Below are positions 14,845-24,806 of a stretch of DNA of 64,000 nt, piece by piece; position 1 is the stretch's first letter; each line of letters starts with the position of its first letter. The notes under the pieces were generated by a model. That model searched no databases. It had not been told where the DNA came from and saw only the letters and a program-made list of their open reading frames with translations. The translations under genes and the position numbers were made by a program. The DNA is taken from contig CAYURM010000004.1 in the NCBI GenBank assembly GCA_964447155.1, forward strand, positions 104,209 through 168,208. The letters are read 5' to 3'. The DNA comes from SMBSF63 sp034003545 (GTDB lineage Bacteria > Chloroflexota > Anaerolineae > Anaerolineales > Anaerolineaceae).

Positions 14845-17800
14845 TTACTCAACCACAACCATATCACTTCCGCTGCGGCCAAATACCTCTGGTGAGTACA
14901 TTTCTTCGGCTTTGGCTGGCGGGGCAACGAACTCGCCGGGCATGGTGGCACGCGCCACATATGTGTATTCGTACACACCATCCCACAGCAGGGCAGTGAA
15001 GGCCTCTGCGCGTTCGTCCCGCATATTCTGGTGCTGATACCAGCGCCACCACCAATATCCTTTTTCTGCGCTGCCCGGATCGCCCGGAATGCTCTCCGAG
15101 ACCGCCAGCGCCGGATTGATGATCTCCAATCCCGCGGGCAGCGGGTCAACCAGGGCAACGTGATACCGACGGCTGTCCGCAACCATCGTCAGGCGGATGC
15201 GCACCCGGGCACCAGCTTTGATGTGCCAGATGCCGTCGTCATCCAGTTTTACATCGTCTGGATCATCTACGCCTTCATAGGTACGCTGAACCACAAAGCC
15301 CATATCCATCGGGTCAAGGCGCAAGTCGGTGGGGGCATAGCGCAGACCGAGGCGGTAATACAGTCTGCCCGTGCCTTCCTTACTCAGAATGAGGTCTTCG
15401 GTATCCTTGCCAACGGTGGCGTCTATCAAATAGGACATCGGAACTTCTGTCAGGTAGCGATCGGTGGTATACCCTTCAAATGTGCTGCTGCCAGCGTAGG
15501 TATCGCCCAGCCAGATACGGGCGACAAAATCCGGTTCCTGCGCTTCAAAGGTCTTGAAGTAACGATCCAGGGCGATCAGCACGAACACATTTTCCTGGGT
15601 GTTTCCCCATCTTCCACGGGTTCGATGCGCCAGTAAACCGTTGACCAATTTGGGCGTCAGGTCGCTGTTGGGGTTATCTCCGATTAAAGCATCCATCAGC
15701 AGGGCATCTGTGCGCCGGTTGGAGTGCAGCAACACGTAGTCATCATCGCTATAGCCGTTGAAGAAATTGGCTGCACCGGCAGTCTCGACTGCCTGGTTGT
15801 TGACGTGTGTGCGGATGGCAACCAATGAATTTTCGTATACTGGTACATCTTGCAATACCTGCCATATCCAGGCGACGGCATCCAGCGGCAGTCCTTGCGG
15901 GCCGCCAGCATCATCGATTAATGCCTGTGCTTTCGCGGGGTCTGCATCGCCCATACGCAGACGCACATACAGGGCATAGGAGCTGATCGTTTGCCGGGTT
16001 TTCAATGAATACCAGGAAGGGTAATGTTCTTCGATATAACGCAGGTATTCGAGGCTGCTTTGCCACATCTCTTCCGGTACGGCGAAGTCCATCGCACGTG
16101 CGCGCTGCAGGGCGTGCGCTACGTGTACAGTGTTGTAAGGGATAGAGTCGTTGCCGCGGCGCCAATAAGGGAAACCGCCATCCCGGTTTTGGAGGCCGCG
16201 CAATTCATCAATATCCCGGATCACGGCGGCTTCCATTTGTTCAGGGGAAGGCATACCGTCTGCTTCAAAGGCACTGAGCACGTTACGCAGGGCAGAAATT
16301 CCCAAAATGCGGGAAGCGAGCTGTTCACTGCAATCAAAGGGGTACGAAACCAGATAAAGCACAGCATCCGTCAGTTCCTGTAAGGCAGTGGACGAGGTGG
16401 TGATCTCCAGTCCGCCATGCTGCGGGAAAACATCTTGCGGTGCGGCGATCGGCTGCAAAACAGAACCCGAATCCAGTACGCCGTAGCTGGCAAATGCTTC
16501 TGTGGTAGCAGGTGTGTACACGGGCAGGGAAATCTGGGCAGCGTCTGCTGCGCCGTCAGTGACGGCGGCAAACTGAACTGCGGCGGTGCCGGCAGTATTG
16601 GTTGTTCCAGGGAAGCGCACCTCTATACGGTTATTGGCCGGTACGGTAACACGCATGCCAGCGCCGCCGTCCAGTTTCAGGTTAGCAGCTTCGGCCACAA
16701 CTTCAACGGTCATATCTTCATCCGTCTGATTTTGCAGGACGACGGGCAGTTCAAACTGGTCACCGAAATTGAGGAAGCGGGAAACAGAGGGGCGTACCAT
16801 CAGGGGCAGCCGGGCGGTCAGGCTGGATTCGGCAGTGCCAAATTTTTTACCGCTTTCGTCCACTGCAACGACCATCACACGGTAGCGGGTGAGGTTATCA
16901 GGTACTTTAACAGATACGGTGGCTTCACCGCGGGCATTGGTGCTGATTTGAGGAGCAAAGATAGCCAGCGGGTTAAAGTCACTGCGCATCGTGATTGGCG
17001 CCGCCTGATCAGGGGCAGCACCCGCAGTTTCCTCCATCGCTGCTTCTTCCATAGGAGCTGCGGCAGGCATTTCCATATCCACGCGATCACCCATAGAGTC
17101 GGAGACAATATTCTTGTCCATTTCCTGGGTTGCCAGAGCGGTTTGCTGGCTTTCCTGGGCCAGAGTTTGCGGATCGACCAGGATGATGCTGGAGCGTCCA
17201 TAGACGCTGGTTACATTAGAAGATCGCATGTAATAGAATGTTGCGATCGGGTCAGTCAGTTGATAGTTGGTCAATGCGAGTACGGCTTCATCCACCACCA
17301 CGACGGCCAGTTCGGCGCCTGATACAGGTTCGCCGGTAGAATCTACAAGTTTCAGATCAATTGTTGTGCGTCCTCCCGGTTCCAGGGCAGTTAACTGCGG
17401 TGCTGCTGTCAGTTCCAGGGTGCGCGACAGTGGCGGAATGTTCAATTCGAGCGTGCCGCTGGCAAATGCCGGCCGATCCGGGACGCCTTCCAGGGCTTCC
17501 CCGTCATCGTTTGTGCGGGGTGCTGTGCCGGTCAGGTCTACTTTTACATTCAGGTTGGGAATATGGGCATCCTCAATGGGGATTTCCAGAGTTGTTGTGC
17601 TATCCGTAATCTGGAAGCGTTCTGTGTAGAGAATGCCGCTGCGGCTGACCGTTAATAGTCCTTCTGCAGGGTTGAATGGTGATTGCACCAGGATACTGGC
17701 TGTGTCGCCGGGCTGGTAGGTTTCCTGGTCAGGGATCAGGGTAACTTGTTCCAGCTCAACATTGCGGGAAGGCGGCAGGTCGCCACCGCTGACCCAGCGG

Positions 17801-20800
17801 GTGAATTGCGACTGGTTTTGACGGCCCATTTCATCTGTGATCAGGGCAGTGATGCGGTATTTTCCGCCCAGCGGCGTTTCAAAGCTGCAAGAGACCGGGT
17901 CTTTCTGTGAGCCGATGGTGCAGGCTTGTGCATCCTGCGGTACTTCCTGCCAGTTGCCTTTGACGGATTTCCAGACCATGCGTTCAGCAGTAACCTCAAT
18001 CGGCCGGTCAGCGACCGGGTTACCGTCCAGGTCAGTAACGATCAACTGGACATCCAGGGGTTGGCCGCGCTCAACAAAATAGCGGTCACTGCGTAAGCCG
18101 ACATACAAATTGGCGGGATGTACGAGCAGATTTGTCGAACCAGCCCAAGCCTGGCGGTTGACATCCATTACCACTGCTTCGGCGGTTATGCTTTGTGGGT
18201 GCAATTCACCCGAGCCGCCAAATTCCATGGAGAGGTAATGATTGCCAGTGGCATCCGTTTGTCCTTCGAAAACCTGCGAAGAAGCAGAAGAGCCATTTTC
18301 CCAGTCCCCGTAATAGCTATGACTGACAGGACCGAAACTGTACCACCAGGGGGTCCAGGTGCCAAATGTAAACTCAGACCAGTTTGGCGGTTGATAGTTA
18401 GTTGGATTGGCGGTCACTGTCCAGGTGGTTTCCGCACCGGGCAGGGCACCGCCGGCATAGTATGCTGCTTCTACAGCGACAATTGCATTGCCGTCCACAA
18501 AATATGGCCCGGTGCTTTCATTGCGGGCGGTTACTTCAAATTCCGGGCGGCGGAATTCCTGGATTTGAAAACTATGAGTGTAATTGTTGCTGCCAATATT
18601 GCTGATGGATCCGGCAGCAGCCAGGGAAAGCTGCGCATAGCCGAGATTACTATTCTCTGGAATGGTGAAAGCCAGGTCAAACCCACCCAGGGTGGAGACA
18701 TCTGCTGATCCTGTCGCCAATTCATTGCCTTGCGGGTCAATGAATGAATAATTTACTTGCGAAACAGAATTACCAATCAAACCGACGTCGCCCGTTTGGG
18801 TGCCGCCGATGCGCCGCATCCAGCCTTTGACGTGAATTTCTTCGCCAGGGCGGTACATGGCGCGGTCATCGAAAACGTACCAGCGGAGGGTATCCTGAAT
18901 ATATTGAGGCGACCAGGTATCTTCGCCCCAGTAGGACTCAGAACGTGGCAGGATGACGACATCATCGCCTTTGGTTGCCGTCAGTACAGGGATACCGCTG
19001 GCAGGGAGTTCAAAGCGGGCAGTGCCGTCTTCGCCAGTAACAGCTTTAACGGTGTTACTGGTAGATTGGATCGTCACACCATTCAGTGGCGAACCACCTT
19101 GTAAGTTTGTCGCCCAGGCAAGCATGTCTGATTGATCTGCAAAAGCATCCAACCCGATCTGGGTAACCTGCACCCAGGTTTGTACCGTTTCCCAATAACG
19201 GTCTTCTGCAAAGAAACCCTTGGGCGGCTTGACGATGACAATGAACTGGCCGTAGCTGCTATCCATTACCTGGCCCAGGTCAATCTTGACCTCACTCAGG
19301 GCATCAGCAGGGTTTTGGAATTTGAGGGTGTCGTCGAGCACAAGTTTTCCTGGCGGCTGGGGTGGCTGATCTGTGCGGGCATAATCCTGCAAGTACAGTT
19401 TGAAGGCCTGCCAGTCTTTGGGTTCAACGGCGTAGATCTTTACGTCCAGTTTGTCATAGTTAATCGTGTAAAGTGACAGTTCCGGCTTTCCCACAGCGGG
19501 ATCGATCGTGACCAGTGTTTTTTGCGGCCCGATCAATACCGGTTCAGCTTTCCCTACCTTGATCTTTACGGACTCATCTTTGCCGAGCTGTTGGCCGAAG
19601 ATGTCGGTGATCGTGTTGTCCACGGTGACTCGGTATGTGGTGCGTCCTTCGCTGGCCCCCTGAATGGTCAGGGTATTACCGGATACTGAGAAAACAGCCC
19701 CAGCAAGGTCTGGACTGATGGTGATCATAGAATCAACGAATGTCTCTGCGTCAAGCGGATTGTTGAAGCGGATGTAAAAAGGCGTCAAGGGCGGGCAGGT
19801 CTCTCCATACCAGGAACAGCCATATTCTTCGATACGCAGAGGCGGGTAAGTTTCAAAACTGAAGCTTTGCGCCTGGGTGGTAAGAAGGGGGCCTTCCGCA
19901 GATGGCGTTTCGGGGCCAATCACAACTTGAATGTCAGCGTCTTTGGGAAAAGCTTTATCGGCTTTAAAAGCCAGCCAGCGGCCCTCAGGGGTGTACCCGG
20001 AAAGTGACTTAACCTGTTCGTCAGCAGCGATCTCGTCCTCCGTTGCCAGGCGGATACTGACAGGTTTGCCATTTACCAAAACCTGAGTGGTTTCCAGCAC
20101 AGCAGAGGGGGTAATGCGTTGATCAAAGGCAGCAAACATGACAGGTTCGAGGGGCTGAGGCTCGTAGGATGGGTAAGAATTGGTCAGAACAGGCGTGGGG
20201 GTATTAAATGTCCAACTGACGGTATCTGCGAGTACGCCGCCGGTTACGGAAGTTGTACCGGCAGGTACCGTCACGCGGAATTCGGTTGCCATCGGAAGCC
20301 GGTCAACCAGATTTGAGTCGTATTGGAAGTTAAGCGTTTTGGTGCCCAGCCAGCGCCAGGTGCCTTCAAGAGCGGGTTCGATTTGTACAGGGATATCTTC
20401 CTCCGCAAGCTGGGCTAATGTGCCCAATGCAGCCATAGGTTGGTTGAAAGTAATATTGATAAATGGCGCCATGGGGATTTCTCCTTCTGGCGAATAGCGC
20501 AGCACTTGCAGCGGTCCACTGTCTACAGCTTCAGGAACAACATCCTCAGGCTTTGGGGGAAAAGCCTGTTCAATGGTTTCACCCGGACGGGGTGGTGGAA
20601 GCAGTTCAGTGGGCAATTTCAGGTCTGTTTGGATTTCTGTCGCCGGGGGCAGGTCGGACAGCCGATCAAGAATAACAGCCACTTCTTCCTCTGTCAGCGG
20701 TTCGCCAGCAGCCACGGGAAGCGGCGCATAGTCTTGCGCTTGTTGCTGGCCTTCGCTCAGACGGATAAAGAATGTCCCGTCCACGGTATCATCACCATTA

Positions 20801-20988
20801 ATACTTGTCACGGTGCTGCTCTCCTGTGCGGAATTTGATGAGGATGGCGTAACATCGGAATCAATTATGCCGGGATCGCTTCCCGGGAACAGATTTTGAA
20901 GAAACCCGCATCCCAGGGCCAGCAGCATGCTGACAGCGAGAATTGTGGCGCGGGTACGATTTGACAGTTTCTGAGGGGGGCGATTCAT
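14845..20988 (-). CDS. alpha-2-macroglobulin family lipoprotein with intact thioester motif
   Basis: A 2047-residue protein, larger than E. coli YfhM (about 1650). It begins MNRPPQKLSNRTRATILAVS and has a lipobox (LLALGC) near residue 26, so it is predicted to be a membrane-anchored surface lipoprotein. Fibronectin-like MG domains precede an Ala/Met/Glu-rich low-complexity stretch (MPAAAPMEEAAMEETAGAAP) that is a good candidate for the protease bait region. The C-terminal third has the thioester site YPFDCSEQ with Cys1553, then an alpha-toroid (RDGGFPYWRRGNDS, NRDGGF-type repeats) and a receptor-like domain. Known bacterial members trap attacking proteases covalently. No penicillin-binding protein 1C gene, its common partner in proteobacteria, is adjacent. 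AGGAAGG precedes the start. Confidence 0.92.
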   Translation of the reverse strand: MNRPPQKLSNRTRATILAVSMLLALGCGFLQNLFPGSDPGIIDSDVTPSSSNSAQESSTVTSINGDDTVDGTFFIRLSEGQQQAQDYAPLPVAAGEPLTEEEVAVILDRLSDLPPATEIQTDLKLPTELLPPPRPGETIEQAFPPKPEDVVPEAVDSGPLQVLRYSPEGEIPMAPFINITFNQPMAALGTLAQLAEEDIPVQIEPALEGTWRWLGTKTLNFQYDSNLVDRLPMATEFRVTVPAGTTSVTGGVLADTVSWTFNTPTPVLTNSYPSYEPQPLEPVMFAAFDQRITPSAVLETTQVLVNGKPVSIRLATEDEIAADEQVKSLSGYTPEGRWLAFKADKAFPKDADIQVVIGPETPSAEGPLLTTQAQSFSFETYPPLRIEEYGCSWYGETCPPLTPFYIRFNNPLDAETFVDSMITISPDLAGAVFSVSGNTLTIQGASEGRTTYRVTVDNTITDIFGQQLGKDESVKIKVGKAEPVLIGPQKTLVTIDPAVGKPELSLYTINYDKLDVKIYAVEPKDWQAFKLYLQDYARTDQPPQPPGKLVLDDTLKFQNPADALSEVKIDLGQVMDSSYGQFIVIVKPPKGFFAEDRYWETVQTWVQVTQIGLDAFADQSDMLAWATNLQGGSPLNGVTIQSTSNTVKAVTGEDGTARFELPASGIPVLTATKGDDVVILPRSESYWGEDTWSPQYIQDTLRWYVFDDRAMYRPGEEIHVKGWMRRIGGTQTGDVGLIGNSVSQVNYSFIDPQGNELATGSADVSTLGGFDLAFTIPENSNLGYAQLSLAAAGSISNIGSNNYTHSFQIQEFRRPEFEVTARNESTGPYFVDGNAIVAVEAAYYAGGALPGAETTWTVTANPTNYQPPNWSEFTFGTWTPWWYSFGPVSHSYYGDWENGSSASSQVFEGQTDATGNHYLSMEFGGSGELHPQSITAEAVVMDVNRQAWAGSTNLLVHPANLYVGLRSDRYFVERGQPLDVQLIVTDLDGNPVADRPIEVTAERMVWKSVKGNWQEVPQDAQACTIGSQKDPVSCSFETPLGGKYRITALITDEMGRQNQSQFTRWVSGGDLPPSRNVELEQVTLIPDQETYQPGDTASILVQSPFNPAEGLLTVSRSGILYTERFQITDSTTTLEIPIEDAHIPNLNVKVDLTGTAPRTNDDGEALEGVPDRPAFASGTLELNIPPLSRTLELTAAPQLTALEPGGRTTIDLKLVDSTGEPVSGAELAVVVVDEAVLALTNYQLTDPIATFYYMRSSNVTSVYGRSSIILVDPQTLAQESQQTALATQEMDKNIVSDSMGDRVDMEMPAAAPMEEAAMEETAGAAPDQAAPITMRSDFNPLAIFAPQISTNARGEATVSVKVPDNLTRYRVMVVAVDESGKKFGTAESSLTARLPLMVRPSVSRFLNFGDQFELPVVLQNQTDEDMTVEVVAEAANLKLDGGAGMRVTVPANNRIEVRFPGTTNTAGTAAVQFAAVTDGAADAAQISLPVYTPATTEAFASYGVLDSGSVLQPIAAPQDVFPQHGGLEITTSSTALQELTDAVLYLVSYPFDCSEQLASRILGISALRNVLSAFEADGMPSPEQMEAAVIRDIDELRGLQNRDGGFPYWRRGNDSIPYNTVHVAHALQRARAMDFAVPEEMWQSSLEYLRYIEEHYPSWYSLKTRQTISSYALYVRLRMGDADPAKAQALIDDAGGPQGLPLDAVAWIWQVLQDVPVYENSLVAIRTHVNNQAVETAGAANFFNGYSDDDYVLLHSNRRTDALLMDALIGDNPNSDLTPKLVNGLLAHRTRGRWGNTQENVFVLIALDRYFKTFEAQEPDFVARIWLGDTYAGSSTFEGYTTDRYLTEVPMSYLIDATVGKDTEDLILSKEGTGRLYYRLGLRYAPTDLRLDPMDMGFVVQRTYEGVDDPDDVKLDDDGIWHIKAGARVRIRLTMVADSRRYHVALVDPLPAGLEIINPALAVSESIPGDPGSAEKGYWWWRWYQHQNMRDERAEAFTALLWDGVYEYTYVARATMPGEFVAPPAKAEEMYSPEVFGRSGSDMVVVE

Positions 20989-21140
20989 AGTAACCTTCCT
21001 TTTCTTCTCACTAACAAATAAAACGTCTCTTAAAGTATAGACGAAAGGAAGCTGAAATATGTTCCCAAATGTGGATGGATTTGCACTTGTCAGCCTATGT
21101 AAGGATAAGCGTTAACGTAAGGTAAGGCTGAAATGCGTTC

Positions 21141-22304
21141 TTATTCTCGTTTCTGGCTGTGCAGTAATCTTCCCAGCGGAGGAATTTGTACGGTTATTGC
21201 TTCTGCCGGGCAGGTTTCCTGGCAGCAATAACAGCGGATGCAATCATCATACTGATAGGTCGGTGCTTTTTTACGGTTGCCATCGTGCCAATTTACAGCC
21301 TTGGGCATTACCGGACAAATGCTGACACAAGTGCCGCAGCGGGTGCATTTCTCGCTGTCAATCACCGGGCGGGGGATGATCCAGTTTTTGAAGATCTGGT
21401 TCATTAATCCTGGATCGCTTCTGGCGGTGGATCCACTGTGACGATTGGCGTCGTAATCAGGGATGATGAAAGACTCCAAATCGTCGCCAACCATCTCGAT
21501 GTTATCAACCTGACCGACTCCCCATTCTTTTGCCCAGGAAAGGGTAGGCACCAGATTTGGATCTAGATTCATGATTCTGGCTGCAATTGCATCCACAGCG
21601 ACGGGATCGGTGGAGAAAAGTAATACGTTTGCGGCTCGTCCGGTACCGTTGCGAGGCCCATTGCCTTCCATGCCGATAATGGCATCCATTACGATTAATC
21701 GCGGGGGCAGAAATCGATTGAGATCGAGCAGCATTTGAGCAAACAAGTTTTCATTTTGCAGCCTGGCATGAAATTCAGCCTTCAATACACCCGGAATACA
21801 TCCAAACATATTTTTGACGGCCCCGGTCAAGCGGGTCAAGGCGTGGGTTTTCATTTTGCAAAGGCTGATAATCCCGTCAGCAGCTAAAACATCCCTGGCG
21901 ATGATGAATTGTTTGATCAGTTTCCCCTCTGGAAAAGAGATCATTTCCCCGGTGGTGAAATCTGCCAGGGGAATATTGAGGGCCGCGGCCGCATCCGTAA
22001 TCCCTGCTGTGCGGGCAGCGGTGATGGGGCGGTGAGCAGCTGGTGAATCGCCATAGCTGAGTTTGGCGCCAGCCTTTTGAAGGTGGTATCCCACCGCCTG
22101 GAAGACAGCGGGATGAGTAGCAGTGTTTTTTTCGGGCGGATCAGCGGCCAGTAGATTGGGCTTGAGCAGTAAGCGCTCCCCAGGTTTCATGAAGGCTTGT
22201 GGGCCTCCCAGCAATTCCAGGCCGCGGCCGACTGCATCATTAACCGTATTCTGGTTATACGTATTACATCGCACAAGTGCTACGCGGGAAGGGGAAGATG
22301 ACAT
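21141..22304 (-). CDS. DUF362 protein with C-terminal two-[4Fe-4S] ferredoxin domain
   Basis: A 387-residue protein. Residues 1-300 are the DUF362 domain (LLLKPNLL, GDSPAAHRP, the CKMKTHALTRLTGAVKNMFG segment, and MEGNGPRNG). The last 60 residues carry two ferredoxin motifs, CTRCGTCVSICP and CIRCYCCQETCP, each able to hold a [4Fe-4S] cluster. The function of the family is not settled; an electron-transfer-linked role in anaerobes is presumed. It lies 113 bp after the SET-domain gene on the same strand. Confidence 0.88.
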   Translation of the reverse strand: MSSSPSRVALVRCNTYNQNTVNDAVGRGLELLGGPQAFMKPGERLLLKPNLLAADPPEKNTATHPAVFQAVGYHLQKAGAKLSYGDSPAAHRPITAARTAGITDAAAALNIPLADFTTGEMISFPEGKLIKQFIIARDVLAADGIISLCKMKTHALTRLTGAVKNMFGCIPGVLKAEFHARLQNENLFAQMLLDLNRFLPPRLIVMDAIIGMEGNGPRNGTGRAANVLLFSTDPVAVDAIAARIMNLDPNLVPTLSWAKEWGVGQVDNIEMVGDDLESFIIPDYDANRHSGSTARSDPGLMNQIFKNWIIPRPVIDSEKCTRCGTCVSICPVMPKAVNWHDGNRKKAPTYQYDDCIRCYCCQETCPAEAITVQIPPLGRLLHSQKRE

Positions 22305-22417
22305 ACAGCTCCAGTTTCTGTGTTTACGAATTAAAAGTTGATAACCTGCGCAACAATAGGGCGGCGCAGTAACCTGTGAATAGCGCTTATTTTATCATTA
22401 TCGGGTTACTTACCCAT

Positions 22418-22933
22418 TCACTGCTTCATTTTGTTGATACGCTGCTGTAAATAAGGGGAAAAATAACCCTGGTAGCGTTTTTGCAATTCGGGTATTTGCC
22501 AATCCTGTCCTGTGACCTTCCCCCGGCATTGCGGCGCACCGCATTGGCAGATGAATTGGTCATAATCACTGCTGTCACTCATGGCATAATCGAAACAGAT
22601 TTCTTCATCCATGTGGATATCACGCAATGCGATCAAAGAGATTGGACTGTTCAACCCGGCATTTGGATTACAGGAATGATTGAAAAAGTCAGCCGGGTCA
22701 GTGCCTGGATGCAATTGCACCTGATAGAGAAAATCCCAGACCTGGATACCATGATTTTGACGTTCTGCGGGGAGCAGTCGATAGGCTTCTTCGGTCAGGA
22801 TCTGCCCGCCCCACATAGTCAGTAGTTCGCCCTCTTGAACCGCTTCGCGCGCAAAGATCCCGGAGCCGCCTTTTTGGGGGAAATGACGCGCTTCCAGTTT
22901 GGGGTTGATATAGGAATGATTCGCGTGTTCCAT
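22418..22933 (-). CDS. SET-domain protein lysine methyltransferase-like
   Basis: A 171-residue free-standing SET domain. Visible motifs are the N-terminal GSGIFAREAVQEGELL, the cofactor-binding FNHSCNPNAG and the catalytic-tyrosine region EEICFDYAM, followed by a post-SET-like cysteine cluster CQCGAPQCRG. Bacterial SET proteins are thought to methylate lysines in host or own proteins; the target here is unknown. It starts 12 bp after the stop of the upstream methyltransferase gene and probably belongs to the same transcript. Confidence 0.85.
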   Translation of the reverse strand: MEHANHSYINPKLEARHFPQKGGSGIFAREAVQEGELLTMWGGQILTEEAYRLLPAERQNHGIQVWDFLYQVQLHPGTDPADFFNHSCNPNAGLNSPISLIALRDIHMDEEICFDYAMSDSSDYDQFICQCGAPQCRGKVTGQDWQIPELQKRYQGYFSPYLQQRINKMKQ

Positions 22934-22945
22934 GGTATTTTCTGA

Positions 22946-23704
22946 TTAATCCTTGCACAAATACAGTGTCGTTATGTAATTAAAACGGATTTCATTGTTG
23001 ACTTGATGCCTGTCAAAAATCTCTTGCAGTCCTTCCAGCAAAGGCGCATGTTTGGGATGGCCGGCTTGCGGGGTGTAAGAAGAGGATAATACCCGCCCCT
23101 TCAGACCCTCGAGATTAAAATTTTGATGGTTTGGAAAGGTGAATTTTTCAAAAGGCCGCGGGTGAAAAAATTGGCGAATGGCAGCATCATCAATACGGGT
23201 TCGGCTTACACGCTGATAATCCGTGCCCCATTCCGTCAACAACTTCGTGTAGTCGTTCATGAAATCAGACGAATCGCTCTGCCAATGATTCCAGACCAGC
23301 GCGATAAATCCGCCGGGCCGCAAGATGCGGAAGAATTCCATTTTGGTCGCCAGTCGATCAAACCAGTGAAAGGCTTGCCCGGCAGTGATTCCATCCACAC
23401 TCTCATCAGGCAGGGTGGTGTTCTCTGCAGTGGCATTAATAGATGAAAAATCAGGATATCCACCCAGTAATTCTTCGCCAGCGGCGCGCATGGCAGCATT
23501 CGGTTCAACCGCCAGCACTTTGCAGCCTGTGTTGAGCAATTGGCGGGTGAGAATGCCGGTTCCAGACCCGATATCTGCAATTATTTTGTCTGCTGATAGT
23601 CTGGCTTGTTGAATCAGGGTGGTGATGACTTCCGGGGGGTACGTCGGGCGATATTGTATATAATCTGCGACACGGTCAGTGAATCGTTGGGTGGAATCTT
23701 TCAT
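22946..23704 (-). CDS. class I SAM-dependent methyltransferase
   Basis: A 252-residue protein with the SAM-binding motif I IADIGSGTGILTRQLL near residue 40, an acidic motif II (VLAVEPN), and the post-motif GQAFHWFD seen in the UbiE/Tam-like branch whose members act on small molecules. The substrate is not identifiable. Its start overlaps the esterase stop by four bases (ATGA). Confidence 0.85.
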   Translation of the reverse strand: MKDSTQRFTDRVADYIQYRPTYPPEVITTLIQQARLSADKIIADIGSGTGILTRQLLNTGCKVLAVEPNAAMRAAGEELLGGYPDFSSINATAENTTLPDESVDGITAGQAFHWFDRLATKMEFFRILRPGGFIALVWNHWQSDSSDFMNDYTKLLTEWGTDYQRVSRTRIDDAAIRQFFHPRPFEKFTFPNHQNFNLEGLKGRVLSSSYTPQAGHPKHAPLLEGLQEIFDRHQVNNEIRFNYITTLYLCKD

Positions 23705-24651
23705 TGTTCCTCCAGCAGGAATTGCAAAGCGCGATTTAGTTGGTCAGGGAGGTTTTCGGGAAACCAGTGCGCCAGGCCAGGCGTAACCTCAAAACGGTGG
23801 GGCAATTGAGCCTGTTCAAAATCCCGAACCATTTCTTTTTGAGAATCCAGCGCTGCATCCTTTTCTCCTGTGAGGATCACACCTTTCAATCCGGTTTCAT
23901 GCAAATTTCTTAGCAATTCAGATTGTACGCTGGCGGGTTTACGAGGGCAAAGTGCAATAAAGCCCCGGATAGGCAGCGCCTGGGTCACAGCGAGATCAAT
24001 ACTCAGTGTGGCACCCTGAGAAAACCCTCCGATGAAGATGCGGTCCAGCTGGACCGGATGATGATCGGTGATTTCACTTGTCATTTGAACGATTTCCTGA
24101 CGGGCGAGGGCTGCATCATCCCAACCGAAGTTTTTCAGTTCGACGACTTGTGAGGATTGCAGATAGGCATGGATGAACTTTTCTTTCAACAGCGGGGCGT
24201 GCCAGAAGCGCTGCATGACAGCGATGTTCTCGCCATATCCATGCAGACTGAGAAATAGAGGATAGGAATGGAGAAGATCATATCCATCAGGAAGTTTGAC
24301 CACCCATTGCGGCTGCGCGCTTTGTCGGGCAATATTTTGTAGTTTTGTGTTATATGTTTTCAATTCGTTAAATTTTGGCATTGCGCCAAGCTGCTGGACA
24401 AAGATGCCGTCTTCTGGCATGCCAAAAAAATAGCCTCGTTCCAGTCCTGCGGAAAGCAGAGCAACCGCATCCTCCTTGTCGCCCCTGGCGAGATGAACAT
24501 AAGCCAAATCACGGATCATTTCCGGCAGATAGTCAGGGAAATTTTCCAGCTCACCTTGATAGAGTTCAATAAAAGAATCAAATTGGCCGGTTTGGTAAAG
24601 CCATTCACCAATAGATTCCAGCGCTTGATAAGTATTCTTTTGCAAAGGCAC
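23701..24651 (-). CDS. TPR-linked alpha/beta hydrolase (esterase/phospholipase type)
   Basis: A 316-residue protein. About the first 90 residues are helical and TPR-like (YLPEMIRDLAYVHLARGDKE). From about 115 it is an alpha/beta hydrolase: oxyanion strand LFLSLHGYGEN, nucleophile elbow IGGFSQGA, acid near TGEKDAAL and the catalytic histidine in PGLAHWFPEN. Esterases of the carboxylesterase/phospholipase type share this pattern. It heads a small operon with the methyltransferase and SET genes. Confidence 0.82.
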   Translation of the reverse strand: MPLQKNTYQALESIGEWLYQTGQFDSFIELYQGELENFPDYLPEMIRDLAYVHLARGDKEDAVALLSAGLERGYFFGMPEDGIFVQQLGAMPKFNELKTYNTKLQNIARQSAQPQWVVKLPDGYDLLHSYPLFLSLHGYGENIAVMQRFWHAPLLKEKFIHAYLQSSQVVELKNFGWDDAALARQEIVQMTSEITDHHPVQLDRIFIGGFSQGATLSIDLAVTQALPIRGFIALCPRKPASVQSELLRNLHETGLKGVILTGEKDAALDSQKEMVRDFEQAQLPHRFEVTPGLAHWFPENLPDQLNRALQFLLEEQ

Positions 24652-24729
24652 TCCTCCAACGATAACGAAAGGTGGTCAGGATTATAACCTTTGACTTCTT
24701 TCAATGCCATGCTGCTGGCATAATTCGAT

Positions 24730-24768
24730 AAAAAAAACCCGCCAGACGACTGCGTATTGTCTGGCGGG
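24730..24768 (-). terminator. intrinsic terminator of the sigma/DUF5667 operon
   Basis: On the minus strand CCCGCCAGAC and GTCTGGCGGG (24768-24759 and 24747-24738) form a perfect 10-bp stem with an 11-nt loop, followed by eight T residues (24737-24730). It lies 39 nt after the DUF5667 gene stop. Confidence 0.93.
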
Positions 24769-24806
24769 CAGAGGAAAATTGAATACCTGAATTAATTGTT
24801 GCCGTT

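Noticed and set aside
14845..20988. The 2047-codon macroglobulin gene as two genes joined by an error
   Set aside because: The domain order, from signal peptide to thioester and receptor-like domain, is that of one continuous family member.
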